Source: Bryobacteraceae bacterium (GTDB lineage Bacteria > Acidobacteriota > Terriglobia > Bryobacterales > Bryobacteraceae). From it: a DNA stretch of 64,000 nucleotides. The stretch is from contig JAWKHH010000001.1 in assembly GCA_041394945.1 (NCBI GenBank), forward strand, positions 2,184,100 through 2,248,099, given 5' to 3'. Shown piece by piece: positions 34,901 through 42,414 of the stretch (positions within the stretch are counted from its first letter, which is position 1; each line of letters opens with the position of its first letter). Under the pieces are notes generated by a model, which saw nothing but the letters and a program-made list of their open reading frames with translations, made no database searches and was not told the DNA's origin. A program made the translations under genes and the position numbers.

Positions 34901-35416
34901 ATTGTCCATCGGGTTTCCCGCGCTGCGTCCGCCGCTCGACAACACGCCAGCGGTCAATCGCGAAAGGTAGAACGGATTTCCCCCAACCACCGGGAACTCC
35001 GTCACCCGGCGCTCGTCCATCACCAACCCCACGCTCGCCGTCGCCGTCTCGAGCAGCGGCGTCTCGCCCGTCACCACGACACTCTCGGCCACGTTGCCCA
35101 GTTCCAGGGAGAAGTCCAGCGTCATCCGGTCGCTCACACGCAGTTCGATCGCGTTGCGCGAGCTTTTCTTGAATCCATCCAGCTCGACGCTGACGTTGTA
35201 GACGCCGGGCAGCAGGTACGGGATTTCGAAGTTCCCGCCGACGTTGGTGGTCGACGACGCTGCGGCGTTCGTCGCCGTGTTCACCGCCCGCACATTCGCT
35301 CCCGCGACAAGCGCTCCGGAAGGATCGGTTACACGGCCGACGATGGTCGCTCGCGATTCCTGTCCAAGCGTGGTTCCGGCGCCGAGGACGAAAAGGAGAA
35401 ATAGTCCGTTCTTCAT
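31916..35416 (-). CDS. Oar-like TonB-dependent receptor with carboxypeptidase-regulatory domain
   Basis: This is an outer-membrane receptor of 1166 residues. A signal peptide (MKNGLFLLFVLGAGTTLG) precedes a CarboxypepD-regulatory-like domain (residues 23-105, VGRVTDPSGALVAGANVRAV). It is followed by a plug-like region (about 120-240, with VDGSPNMTNRAAVFSPP) and a long beta-barrel that ends in a C-terminal Phe (VGLKLLF). Such Oar-like proteins are expanded in Acidobacteria and may import oligosaccharides or peptides; the ligand is unknown. The start is firm: AGGAGGT lies 5 nt before ATG on the minus strand, and a -35/-10 pair sits at 35445-35473. No TonB/ExbBD genes or sigma/anti-sigma pair are adjacent. 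Confidence 0.9.
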   Translation of the reverse strand: MKNGLFLLFVLGAGTTLGQESRATIVGRVTDPSGALVAGANVRAVNTATNAAASSTTNVGGNFEIPYLLPGVYNVSVELDGFKKSSRNAIELRVSDRMTLDFSLELGNVAESVVVTGETPLLETATASVGLVMDERRVTEFPVVGGNPFYLSRLTAGVLSSGGRSAGNPMDNGAATGVIVNGTRGGSSEVSVDGSPNMTNRAAVFSPPQDLVQEFKIQTATYDAAIGHAAGAVTNVSMKSGSNTLHGTGYFNNSTLRAVPWFTNRFLADPRTVLTPQQREAAVPSWLHRRWGATMSGPVWIPKLYNGRNKTFWTFGFEDLTIERNLSFTGTVPTAAQKSGDFSDLLRLGGRYQVYDPFTIAPAANGRFSRQPLPGNVIPPSRINPVAARILSFYPEPNQPDQNPEQRNNYFITRNINRENYTSTSRVDHNFSEKNRFFFRWNNSQHDNYNNQLGTITNIDILDRTGWGMVIDDVHVFNPGLLVNFRYGISYQSDINSRGSQGFDLASLGLSGNLVNEITTKLGPNGIAFPNVQVDANAFTALSNNGGTRGATNYHTASATVTRIAGSHGMRFGVEYRLQRETGFNYGNVAPQFIFNNAYTRGPLDNSPAAPIGQGLASMLFGIATGGQISNNASRAEQNNYWGFFVQDDWRVTSRLTVNAGLRYEYEGPISERYNRSIRGFDFATANPVSTQAAANYARNPIPQVPASAFKATGGLLFAGNGGLPSNLWKADRNNFAPRVGIAYQVNSKTVFRAGYGIFFDVLGVDRFGVNQGGFNQPTNLVASNNNGQSYVATLSNPFPQGIESALGAAGGLTTFLGRNVSFFNEQPRNPYMQRWSASVQRELPGRIVTDISYVGNRGSKLAVERNLNAIPREYLSTSAARDQPAIDFLTRQVANPFAGIEEFRGTGLFNNRVGVAQLLRPYPQFGDILTTFPAGYSYYHSLQVAVEKRMSAGLTFQTSWTYSKFMEAVNYLNDTDSYLEKVVSPQDYTHRFVLSGIYELPFGRGRKWLSNMGAAPQLLIGGWQFQGWFEGQTGDALGFGNAIFNGDLHDIELPVSQRTELRWFNVDAGFNRDNRQALANNIRALNSRFNGIRADGINNWDLSMFKNVRIKERATAQFRLESFNSLNHVQFGAPNTNPVNAAFGSITGEKGHGQRQVTVGLKLLF

Positions 35417-35444
35417 GGGGACCTCCTGAAATTACAACGGATTA

Positions 35445-35473
35445 ATGCTACCCCTTCCGTTTCACCGGTGCAA
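35445..35473 (-). promoter_or_regulatory. Promoter for the TonB receptor gene
   Basis: On the minus strand TTGCAC (35468-35473) and TAGCAT (35445-35450) are separated by exactly 17 nt. The start codon is 28 nt further on and has a strong AGGAGGT site. Match to consensus is partial, but spacing and position are good. Confidence 0.45.
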
Positions 35474-35495
35474 CCGCCCGGCCAAACCGCGTTAT

Positions 35496-36431
35496 TCAGG
35501 CTTCGCTGGTCACCAGCAATAACGGCTCGCCAGCGTGCACCATCGGGCAATCCCGCACCAACCCCACGATGCCGTCGCGCGGCGCCGCCAACTCCGCGAT
35601 AGTCTCGCCGCGGATGTCGAGCAGCCGCCCCGCGCCGTCTCCGCGCCGCACGCGATCGAGGATTCGCACCGCTGGCGTGAAGAAGCCGTCCGCCGGCGCC
35701 AGGATCGACTCATCAATGTTGCCGTCTCCGATCAGATGAGCCCGCAGCGGCGAACATTCCAACTCTCCGGCCATCGCGCCGATATGGCGCAGCAGGTTGC
35801 GAATGCCGCGCTTCATCATGGCAAGATCGTCCGGATGCACCCTCGCCCCGCCGCGGGCCTCCGTGTACAGAAACGGAATCCCGCGCGACTTGGCGAACGA
35901 CACGGTCCGGCCCGGCGGTGTGGAAGGATGGCCCCAAATCACCGGCGCGCCGAACGCGAATGCGCCAGCCCGGCTACGCTCATCGGAAGCGTCGTAGCCG
36001 GCCATCGACGGCATCGTCCACCCGACGCCTCCGCTGTGCAGGTCCAGGTAGAAGTCCGCCCCGCCGATCACTTGTTCGCCCAGCCCGTGCGCCAACGCTT
36101 CCGACGCCGTGCCATCGGCGCGCCCCGGAAACACGCGCGCCAGGTTCGCCCCGTCCAGCGGACTCATCCGAGTCCCCGCCCAGAACGCCGGTGGATTCGC
36201 CACCGGCGCCGCCACCAACACGCCGGCGAGCACTGCCGCGTCCAGTTCCTCGAATACTTCGAAGATGGCGCGCACTCCCTCGTATTCATCACCGTGAACC
36301 GCCGCCGTCAACGCCAGCACGGGCCCGGGCCTGGCCCCCCGAACGATCAGCAGCGGCACTTCCACCGCGCCGCAGAAGATCGATGTCCGGAGTTTTTCCC
36401 CGGGCGCGCATCGGTCCAGCGTCACAGGCAT
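35496..36431 (-). CDS. Succinylglutamate desuccinylase/aspartoacylase-family M14 hydrolase
   Basis: This is a cytoplasmic zinc hydrolase of 311 residues that cleaves N-acyl amino acids or related amides. The Zn ligands are visible: HxxE in AAVHGDEYEGV and His in YLDLHSGG. The catalytic Glu is likely in FLYTEARGGARVHP. The C-terminal beta-domain ends with a LRDIRG/VHAGEPLLLV-type barrel typical of AspA/AstE-like proteins. It overlaps the threonine-synthase-like gene by 10 nt, so the two are probably translated together and may act in one amino-acid salvage route; the substrate is not determined. Confidence 0.85.
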   Translation of the reverse strand: MPVTLDRCAPGEKLRTSIFCGAVEVPLLIVRGARPGPVLALTAAVHGDEYEGVRAIFEVFEELDAAVLAGVLVAAPVANPPAFWAGTRMSPLDGANLARVFPGRADGTASEALAHGLGEQVIGGADFYLDLHSGGVGWTMPSMAGYDASDERSRAGAFAFGAPVIWGHPSTPPGRTVSFAKSRGIPFLYTEARGGARVHPDDLAMMKRGIRNLLRHIGAMAGELECSPLRAHLIGDGNIDESILAPADGFFTPAVRILDRVRRGDGAGRLLDIRGETIAELAAPRDGIVGLVRDCPMVHAGEPLLLVTSEA

Positions 36432-37438
36432 TGCTCCAGTTCTTCGGGATCGATCTCAGGCGAAGGGTTGCGCGAAGCGGCCGCCGCGATCGATTCCGGA
36501 TCCTTGAAGCCGTGCCCCGTCACCAGGCAAACGGCCGGCTCATCCGGCTTCACGATCCCCCGCCGCACCGCGCGGCGATACCCGGCCAGCGCCGCCGCTC
36601 CGGCCGGTTCGCAGTAGATGCCCTCCTCGGCGAGCATCGCCCGCTGCGCGTCCCAAACTTCCTCGTCCGACACCGCGAAGCCGAGTCCGCCATGCTCCAC
36701 CAAGGTCCGCAGCGCCTCCGTGCCGTCGATGTCGAACGGCACCGAGAGTCCGCTGATCTTCGTTCGCGCGTGAACCGGAGTCACGTGACGCGCGCCTCGG
36801 TCGAGCGCGCCCACGATCGTCGGGCATCCGGCCGGCTGTACCGCATGAACGCGCGGCGGCGTCGCGAACGCCGCGCGCACACCGCGTGAGACCGCGATGT
36901 ACAGTCCGCCGCTTCCCACTGGCACAAACACGTGAGCCGCTCCGGCGCATTGCGAAACCAGTTCCGCGCCGATCGCCTCCGCCGACGCCATTGCATCCGG
37001 ACAGTGGCGATAGGCCGAGACGACTAGGGCGCGGCCGCAGGCACGGAGTTTCTCCATCACCCGCCGCGTCACGTTCGGGTCGGTGACAAATCCCCGCACC
37101 CGGATCACTCTCGCGCCATGCGCCAGCATCTGTACGACCTTGCCTTCCGGCGCGCCCGCGTTCACCACAATCGTGCAAGTGATTCCGGCCCGCGCCGCAT
37201 AGGCCGCCAACGACGACCCCGTATTGCCGGACGACGTCGCCAGACAGCTTTTCACACCTGCCTTCGCCAGCCGCGCCACTTCAGCCGCGACGAAGCGATC
37301 TTTGTAGGAGCCCGTCGGGTTACAGCTCTCTAACTTGAACGATAACTGCCGGCCCAGCCTCGGACCCAGACTCACGCTCGGCGCCAATGGCGTTGAACCT
37401 TCGCCTAAACTCACCGCTCGCTGCCGCTCGCCCGTCAT
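36422..37438 (-). CDS. Threonine-synthase-like PLP enzyme
   Basis: This is a 338-residue fold-type II PLP enzyme. The PLP lysine is in NPTGSYKDRFVA. The phosphate/cofactor loop is ATSSGNTGSSLAAYAARAG, and VPVGSGGLYIAVSRG is the glycine-rich phosphate cradle. CEPAGAAALAGYRRA is a conserved C-terminal segment. Threonine synthase converts O-phosphohomoserine to threonine; the shorter length and absence of the N-terminal elements of large threonine synthases leave open a diaminopropionate- or cysteate-synthase-like role. It overlaps the aspartoacylase-like gene and is divergent from the second TonB receptor, with TACACT 7 nt upstream of its ATG. Confidence 0.8.
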   Translation of the reverse strand: MTGERQRAVSLGEGSTPLAPSVSLGPRLGRQLSFKLESCNPTGSYKDRFVAAEVARLAKAGVKSCLATSSGNTGSSLAAYAARAGITCTIVVNAGAPEGKVVQMLAHGARVIRVRGFVTDPNVTRRVMEKLRACGRALVVSAYRHCPDAMASAEAIGAELVSQCAGAAHVFVPVGSGGLYIAVSRGVRAAFATPPRVHAVQPAGCPTIVGALDRGARHVTPVHARTKISGLSVPFDIDGTEALRTLVEHGGLGFAVSDEEVWDAQRAMLAEEGIYCEPAGAAALAGYRRAVRRGIVKPDEPAVCLVTGHGFKDPESIAAAASRNPSPEIDPEELEQCL

Positions 37439-37445
37439 CCTGACG

Positions 37446-37451
37446 AGTGTA
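37446..37451 (-). promoter_or_regulatory. TACACT -10-like hexamer for the threonine-synthase-like gene
   Basis: On the minus strand TACACT ends 7 nt before ATG 37438 in the 55-nt divergent gap. It fits the short-leader pattern seen elsewhere in the window. Confidence 0.35.
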
Positions 37452-37493
37452 CCGCGGGTATGGGATTTCTCCCCGTTGGGGGGCAGCGCTCAA

Positions 37494-40400
37494 ATGCATT
37501 TTCTGTCAAGCTGTAACCTGATGTTCGTATTCGTTGCCGCGTTGTTGTCTGCGGGCGCTGTACTGGCCCAGTCGGCCGGAAACAGCAGCGAGTTGAGCGG
37601 GGCTGTAACCGATCCCAGCGGCGGCCGTATCGCGGGCGCCTCTGTAGCGCTTCGCAATCCGCTCACCGGCTTCAATCGGAGCGCCATCACCAACCTATCC
37701 GGCGAGTATCGCTTGCTGCTCGTCCCGCCCGGTACGTACGAATTGCGCGTGGAGAAGCAGGACTTCCGGCCGCGACTCACACCGGGAATCGTGCTGACCA
37801 TCGGTCAGGCCGCGACGCTCGATGTCGCTTTGGAGCTCGGCGGCGGCCTGGAAGTAATCGAGGTCTCCGCCGCACCCGCTCTCGTCGAAAGCGAACGCAC
37901 CAGCCAGTCCAACACGATGCAGCAGATGTTCGTGCGCGACCTGCCCATCGACCGCCGCGACTATCTTTCGTTTACGCTGCTCGCGCCCGGCGTGGTCGAC
38001 TCCGGGGCCCTCGCCGATAACTCCGACTTTCGCGTCGCCGCCACGCCCACCAGCGGCCTCTCCTTCTACGGCTCCAATGGGCGCGGCAACTCGATCACCG
38101 TGGATGGCGGCGGCGCGAACGACGATGCCGGCGGCGTACGCCCCACGCTCAGCCAGGAAGCGGTCCAGGAATTTCAGATCAACCGCAGCGGCTACACGGC
38201 CGAGTTGGGCGGCGCGAGCGGCGGTGTCATCAACATCGTTTCCAAAGGCGGCGGCAACGACATTCACGGCAGCGCGTTCGCCTTCTTCCGTCACCAGTCG
38301 CTCGACGCCGGAGACCCGTTCGCGCGCGTCCTCGAAGCCGACGGCTCGCTCCGCCGCGTCAAGCCGGATTCCAAGCGGCAGCAGGCCGGCTTCAGCATCG
38401 GCGGCCCCCTCCTCCGCGACCGTGCTTTCTACTTCGGCGCGTTCGAAGCCTTGAACCGCGACGAGTCCAACGTCGTTAGCGTCCTCACGGACCGCTCCAT
38501 CTTCGGACCCACACGCGAACAGGAGGCCATCCTCGCGAGGCTCCCCACCACGGCCGCCGGGCAGTTACGCGCCGCCCTCTCGAGCCCGCCGGCCACGATC
38601 GCGCTGTTCGAGCAGAATAGCGGCGTCACGCCTTTTTCCTCGAACGACTACAAAGGCTCCCTCCGGGTGGACCACGCCGCCTCGCCCGCCGATCAGCTAT
38701 TCCTGCGCGCCAACTTCGCCTGGTCCAAGGACACCAACGCCAGCGCCCGCGCCCTCGTCGGTTCCAGCCGCGGAAACGACATTCGCTACTGGGACAACAC
38801 GCTCGCCGCCGGTTGGACCAAGATCCTCAGCGGCGCCCTGTTCAACGACCTGCGCGTCATGGGTAACTACAACGATCAGACGGTAAGCTCCCTCGAACCC
38901 TTCGGGCCAGAGCTCAACATCAACGGCTTCGGCTTCTTCAACAAGGACATCTTCCTTCCCAACGTCTCGCTCACCAAGAAACTGGAAATCCGGGAAACCG
39001 TCAGCGGCTTCCGCGGCGGCCACGGGTGGAAGGCCGGCGCGATGCTCAACCTCCGCCAGGATCGCAGCGACACGCAGACCTTCTTCGGCGGGCGCTTCAC
39101 CTTCGGCCCATTGCCCGGCTCCCTCGTCAGCGCCGCGCTCGGCTCCACCTCGATCAATGCCCTGCAGGCCTTCAATCTCGGCCTCCCGCAGTTCTACCAG
39201 CAGGGCTTCGGCGACCCCGTTGTCTCCGCCGTCTTCCCCTACTACGGTTTCTTCGTGCAGGATTCTTGGAAGGTGAGCCGCCGCCTCAAGCTGGACCTCG
39301 GCCTACGCTACGACATCGATACACGCAAGAGCCCACTGCCCACCGACAAGAACAACTTCGCGCCCCGCTTCGGCTTTTCCTTCGATCCCGTTGGCGACGG
39401 CAGGACCAGCCTCCGGGGCGGCTACGGCATTTTCTATTCGCCCATCTACTTCCAGATCGATTACGTCGTGAACGCACTCGGCCTCATCGACGGCCACCGT
39501 CAGATTTCCCAGGTGTTCACCACCATCCAAACCGCCGGCGCCGCCTCTGCCGCGAATATCTTTCGAACCCTGCGCGCCCAGGGCGTGATCGCCGTACCCA
39601 CGCCATCCCGCCGCATCGCGCCGGAAGACCTCACCCAGTTCGGCCTCGCCGCCAGCCGGACCCGCCCCACCCCGCCCTTCTCGGTCCTATTCGAAAACTC
39701 CCCCGACTATGTCAATCCCTACTCCCAGCAGGCGAGCCTCGGCATCGAACGCCAGGTCGGCCCCGACATCGCCATCGGCGTCTCCGGAATCTATGTCCGC
39801 ACGCTGAAGATCGGGCGCGCCCGCGACACCAACCTGCTCGCCGCCCCGGTCGATCCGCAACTCGGCATCCGCGTCTGGCGCACGCAGGACTTCGCCAATC
39901 CGCTGCTGTTTCAGCGCAACGTCTACGAATCGACGGCCCGTTCCTTCTATGCCGGGCTCATCCTTGAGGCCCGCAAGCGGTTCAGCCGCTCGCTCAGCCT
40001 AGCCGCCAACTACACGTTCAGCAAAGCCACCGACGAAGTGACGGACTACAACAGCGACTTCCAGGCCTTCGACCAGACCAACCTCCGCGCCGAACGCGCG
40101 CTTTCCGCATTCGATCAGCGCCACAAGGCAGTCGTCTACGGCGTCTGGGAAGCGCTCGGCGGCGTGCAGTTCTCGCCCATCTTCCGGGCCAACAGCGGAC
40201 GCCCGTTCAACCTCCTCGCCGGCGCCGATCTCAACCAGGATCGCCACCCCACCACGGACCGTCCTATCGGCGCCGGCCGCAATACCGGCCTCGGCCACGC
40301 CTTCTACACCTTCGACGCGCGCATCAGCAAACACTTTCCCCTCGGCGACGCGCGCCGGCTCACGCTCCTGATCGAAGGCTTCAACCTCACCAACCACCTG

Positions 40401-40550
40401 AACTACGCGAGCATCAACAACACCGTCGGCCCCATTCAAGGGCCGTTCAATCTTCAGGGCCGCCACGACCGTTCACCGAGCGAACCGCTCGGGTTCACCT
40501 CCGCCTTCGACACGCGGCGCCTTCAGCTAGGAATCCGGCTTTCGTTCTAG
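37494..40550 (+). CDS. Oar-like TonB-dependent receptor with carboxypeptidase-regulatory domain
   Basis: This is a 1018-residue outer-membrane receptor. ATG 37494 starts a signal peptide (CNLMFVFVAALLSAGAVLA); ATG 37521 is a shorter alternative. Residues 28-110 are a CarboxypepD-regulatory domain (SGAVTDPSGGRIAGASVALR). The plug region includes NGRGNSITVDGGGANDDAGG and VQEFQINRSGYTAELGGAS. The barrel ends with Phe (LGIRLSF). It is diverged from the receptor at 31916-35416, so probably has a different ligand. Its last 24 nt overlap the convergent DUF7079-like gene. No transporter or hydrolase partner is adjacent on this strand. Confidence 0.9.
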   Translation: MHFLSSCNLMFVFVAALLSAGAVLAQSAGNSSELSGAVTDPSGGRIAGASVALRNPLTGFNRSAITNLSGEYRLLLVPPGTYELRVEKQDFRPRLTPGIVLTIGQAATLDVALELGGGLEVIEVSAAPALVESERTSQSNTMQQMFVRDLPIDRRDYLSFTLLAPGVVDSGALADNSDFRVAATPTSGLSFYGSNGRGNSITVDGGGANDDAGGVRPTLSQEAVQEFQINRSGYTAELGGASGGVINIVSKGGGNDIHGSAFAFFRHQSLDAGDPFARVLEADGSLRRVKPDSKRQQAGFSIGGPLLRDRAFYFGAFEALNRDESNVVSVLTDRSIFGPTREQEAILARLPTTAAGQLRAALSSPPATIALFEQNSGVTPFSSNDYKGSLRVDHAASPADQLFLRANFAWSKDTNASARALVGSSRGNDIRYWDNTLAAGWTKILSGALFNDLRVMGNYNDQTVSSLEPFGPELNINGFGFFNKDIFLPNVSLTKKLEIRETVSGFRGGHGWKAGAMLNLRQDRSDTQTFFGGRFTFGPLPGSLVSAALGSTSINALQAFNLGLPQFYQQGFGDPVVSAVFPYYGFFVQDSWKVSRRLKLDLGLRYDIDTRKSPLPTDKNNFAPRFGFSFDPVGDGRTSLRGGYGIFYSPIYFQIDYVVNALGLIDGHRQISQVFTTIQTAGAASAANIFRTLRAQGVIAVPTPSRRIAPEDLTQFGLAASRTRPTPPFSVLFENSPDYVNPYSQQASLGIERQVGPDIAIGVSGIYVRTLKIGRARDTNLLAAPVDPQLGIRVWRTQDFANPLLFQRNVYESTARSFYAGLILEARKRFSRSLSLAANYTFSKATDEVTDYNSDFQAFDQTNLRAERALSAFDQRHKAVVYGVWEALGGVQFSPIFRANSGRPFNLLAGADLNQDRHPTTDRPIGAGRNTGLGHAFYTFDARISKHFPLGDARRLTLLIEGFNLTNHLNYASINNTVGPIQGPFNLQGRHDRSPSEPLGFTSAFDTRRLQLGIRLSF

Positions 40551-41135
40551 TTCCCCGGCGAATCGCCGCCAGCGCTCCTCAATCTCCGTCTCCGAGGGAT
40601 ACGCTCCGGGATGCGTCTTCGCCAACCGCCGCACACCCGGCATCATCACCGGCATCAGATCGTCCCGCAAGATCCGCTCGGCCTCCGCTGCGTCCAATGC
40701 CGTTTTCTCCGGAGACCGATACCCGGACGCCACCAGGATCGTCAAAAGCTCACCCCAATCCGACAGCCGCCGCGCTCGCGCCTCCGCGTCCGGCAGCCCC
40801 CGTACCCGCCCGATCAGCTCCGCCAGCGCCGCCCAATCCTCGCTCATGTCCACCACGTTCGGGACCTTCAGCCGCCGATCCAGCTTCCGCGTGATCTCCG
40901 CCACCACCCATTCATCATCGAATCCCGCCCACTCCCCGGCCACTTGCATGAGGTTCGATTGCAGCGCCGGAGTCACTTCGTCCCGCAGTATCCGCCCCAA
41001 TTCCTCCACCGTGTACGGAGACTCCGCCAGCACCCGTACAATCCCCACGTACCAAAGCCGCACATCGGTATCGAGGAATAACTCCGCCAGCGCGATCCAG
41101 ACCGGGCGCCGCCGCTCCAGCTCCCGTGCATCCAC
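40527..41135 (-). CDS. DUF7079-like small protein
   Basis: This is a 202-residue soluble protein with no signal peptide or membrane segment. The N-terminus (RRRPVWIALAELFLDTDV, VEELGRILRDEV, VAGEWAGFDDEWV) resembles proteins annotated DUF7079, which are usually about 120 residues; the remaining 80 residues are charged and helical without a recognised motif. The function of that family is unknown. It is the last gene of the minus-strand housekeeping block, 12 nt after the BON gene, and it ends inside the convergent TonB receptor gene (24-nt overlap). Family assignment is from pattern memory only. Confidence 0.55.
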   Translation of the reverse strand: MDARELERRRPVWIALAELFLDTDVRLWYVGIVRVLAESPYTVEELGRILRDEVTPALQSNLMQVAGEWAGFDDEWVVAEITRKLDRRLKVPNVVDMSEDWAALAELIGRVRGLPDAEARARRLSDWGELLTILVASGYRSPEKTALDAAEAERILRDDLMPVMMPGVRRLAKTHPGAYPSETEIEERWRRFAGELERKPDS

Positions 41136-41147
41136 GTCAAGAACCGC

Positions 41148-41450
41148 CTAATGCAGGTTGGGGTCCACTTCGAGCTGGTTTTCCACGCTCTTCACCCCTT
41201 TTACCTTCTTCGCCGTTCGCGGCGCCTTGGAGCGCGCCCGCTCCGTCCGTACCTTCCCCGTCAGCGTCACCACGCCGGCCTTTACCTCCACCGTGATTCT
41301 GCCGCCGATCAAATCCGGATCCTCCGCCAACCGGAGGCGCACCTGATCGTAGATCGCATCGTCGGAATTGGGCGCCGCCAGCATGGCGGCCGCGCACGCC
41401 AACCCCGCTAGCGCACTCCGCCTCGTCAATCTATTCGCCGGACTCTTCAA
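41148..41450 (-). CDS. BON-domain periplasmic protein
   Basis: This is a 100-residue exported protein. A Tat-like RR segment and hydrophobic stretch (TRRSALAGLACAAAMLAAP) precede a single BON domain: DQVRLRLAEDPDLIGGRITV, then AGVVTLTGKVRTERARSKA and VKGVKSVENQLEV. BON domains bind membranes or polysaccharide and often occur in OsmY-like stress proteins. The start TTG 41450 overlaps the era stop by 20 nt; a TTG at 41429, just after era, is an alternative and would place the RR closer to the N-terminus. It probably reads through from era. A specific partner is unknown. Confidence 0.78.
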   Translation of the reverse strand: MKSPANRLTRRSALAGLACAAAMLAAPNSDDAIYDQVRLRLAEDPDLIGGRITVEVKAGVVTLTGKVRTERARSKAPRTAKKVKGVKSVENQLEVDPNLH

Positions 41451-42414
41451 CTTCTGCCTCCACTGGCCAGTCTATCGCACGAGGTCCCGCGGCCTCTCCT
41501 CCCATTTGGAGGCGCCAATCGAGTTCGTTCAAAAACCCGGGGTTTTCTCGCCAATCCTTGCGCACTTTCACGAATAGCTCCAGGTAAACCCGCCGTCCCA
41601 GCATCCGCTCGATCTGCGCGCGCGCCCCGCTGCCGATCCGCTTCAGCATCGCGCCGCCGGCGCCGATCACGATCTTCTTTTGACCCTGCCTCTCCACCAC
41701 GATCGTCGCGGCGATCCGCGTCACTGGGCCGCCCTCGTCCCACTGGTCGATCAGCACCGCCACCGCGTGCGGAACCTCCTGCGCCGTCGCCTCCAGCGCC
41801 TCCTCGCGGATGAACTCAGCCGCCAGGTGCCGCTCCGGCTGGTCCGTGATGTGATCCTCGGGGAAATATCGCGGGCCTTCCGGCAGCGTCCCGGCGATCA
41901 ACTCCTTCAGTTCGTCGAGCCCTTCCCCCGTCTTCGCCGACACCAGCGCCGACTCGCGAAACTCGCGCGCCTCCCCGAACTGCGCGATCAACGGCAACAG
42001 CGCGCCCTTGTCGCGGAGCGCGTCGATCTTGTTCAGCACCAGAAGACATGGCGCGGGGTTGCCGGCCAGCACCGCCAGCGACTCGCGGTCCTCTTGCGCG
42101 AACGGCCGCGTCGCATCCGCCACCCACAGCAGCAGGTCGCGCCCTTCCAGCGCCTCCCGCACCGCCGCCATCATTCGCCGGTGCAGCAGCCGCGGCGATT
42201 CGTGCACGCCGGGAGTGTCGAGGAACGCCATCTGCGCTCGTTCCATCGTCACCACGCCCTGCACCAGCCCGCGCGTGGTCTGGGGCTTGTTCGATACGAT
42301 GGCGAGCTTGTCCCCCACCATCGCGTTCAGAAGCGTCGATTTCCCCGCGTTCGGCCGCCCCAGTATCGAAACAAATCCCGAAACAAAGCCGGAAACCGGC
42401 CGATTCTCACTCAT
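41431..42414 (-). CDS. era: GTPase Era
   Basis: This is a 327-residue GTPase needed for 16S rRNA processing and 30S subunit assembly. The G motifs are present: GRPNAGKSTLL (G1), the TTRG segment (G2), DTPGVH (G3), NKID (G4) and SAKTGEG (G5). The C-terminal KH domain is seen from EKQ-like VVERQGQKKIVIGAGGAMLKR to VYLELFVKVRKDWRENPGFL. ATG 42414 is chosen because MSENRPVSGFVSGFVSILG matches the family N-terminus; it overlaps the CorC/HlyC-type gene by 8 nt. It is part of the conserved phoH-ybeY-CorC-era order found in many bacteria. Confidence 0.95.
   Translation of the reverse strand: MSENRPVSGFVSGFVSILGRPNAGKSTLLNAMVGDKLAIVSNKPQTTRGLVQGVVTMERAQMAFLDTPGVHESPRLLHRRMMAAVREALEGRDLLLWVADATRPFAQEDRESLAVLAGNPAPCLLVLNKIDALRDKGALLPLIAQFGEAREFRESALVSAKTGEGLDELKELIAGTLPEGPRYFPEDHITDQPERHLAAEFIREEALEATAQEVPHAVAVLIDQWDEGGPVTRIAATIVVERQGQKKIVIGAGGAMLKRIGSGARAQIERMLGRRVYLELFVKVRKDWRENPGFLNELDWRLQMGGEAAGPRAIDWPVEAEVEESGE

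Noticed and set aside
37335..37493. Upstream extension of the second TonB receptor to position 37335
   Set aside because: It would overlap the divergent threonine-synthase-like gene; the signal peptide clearly begins at 37494.
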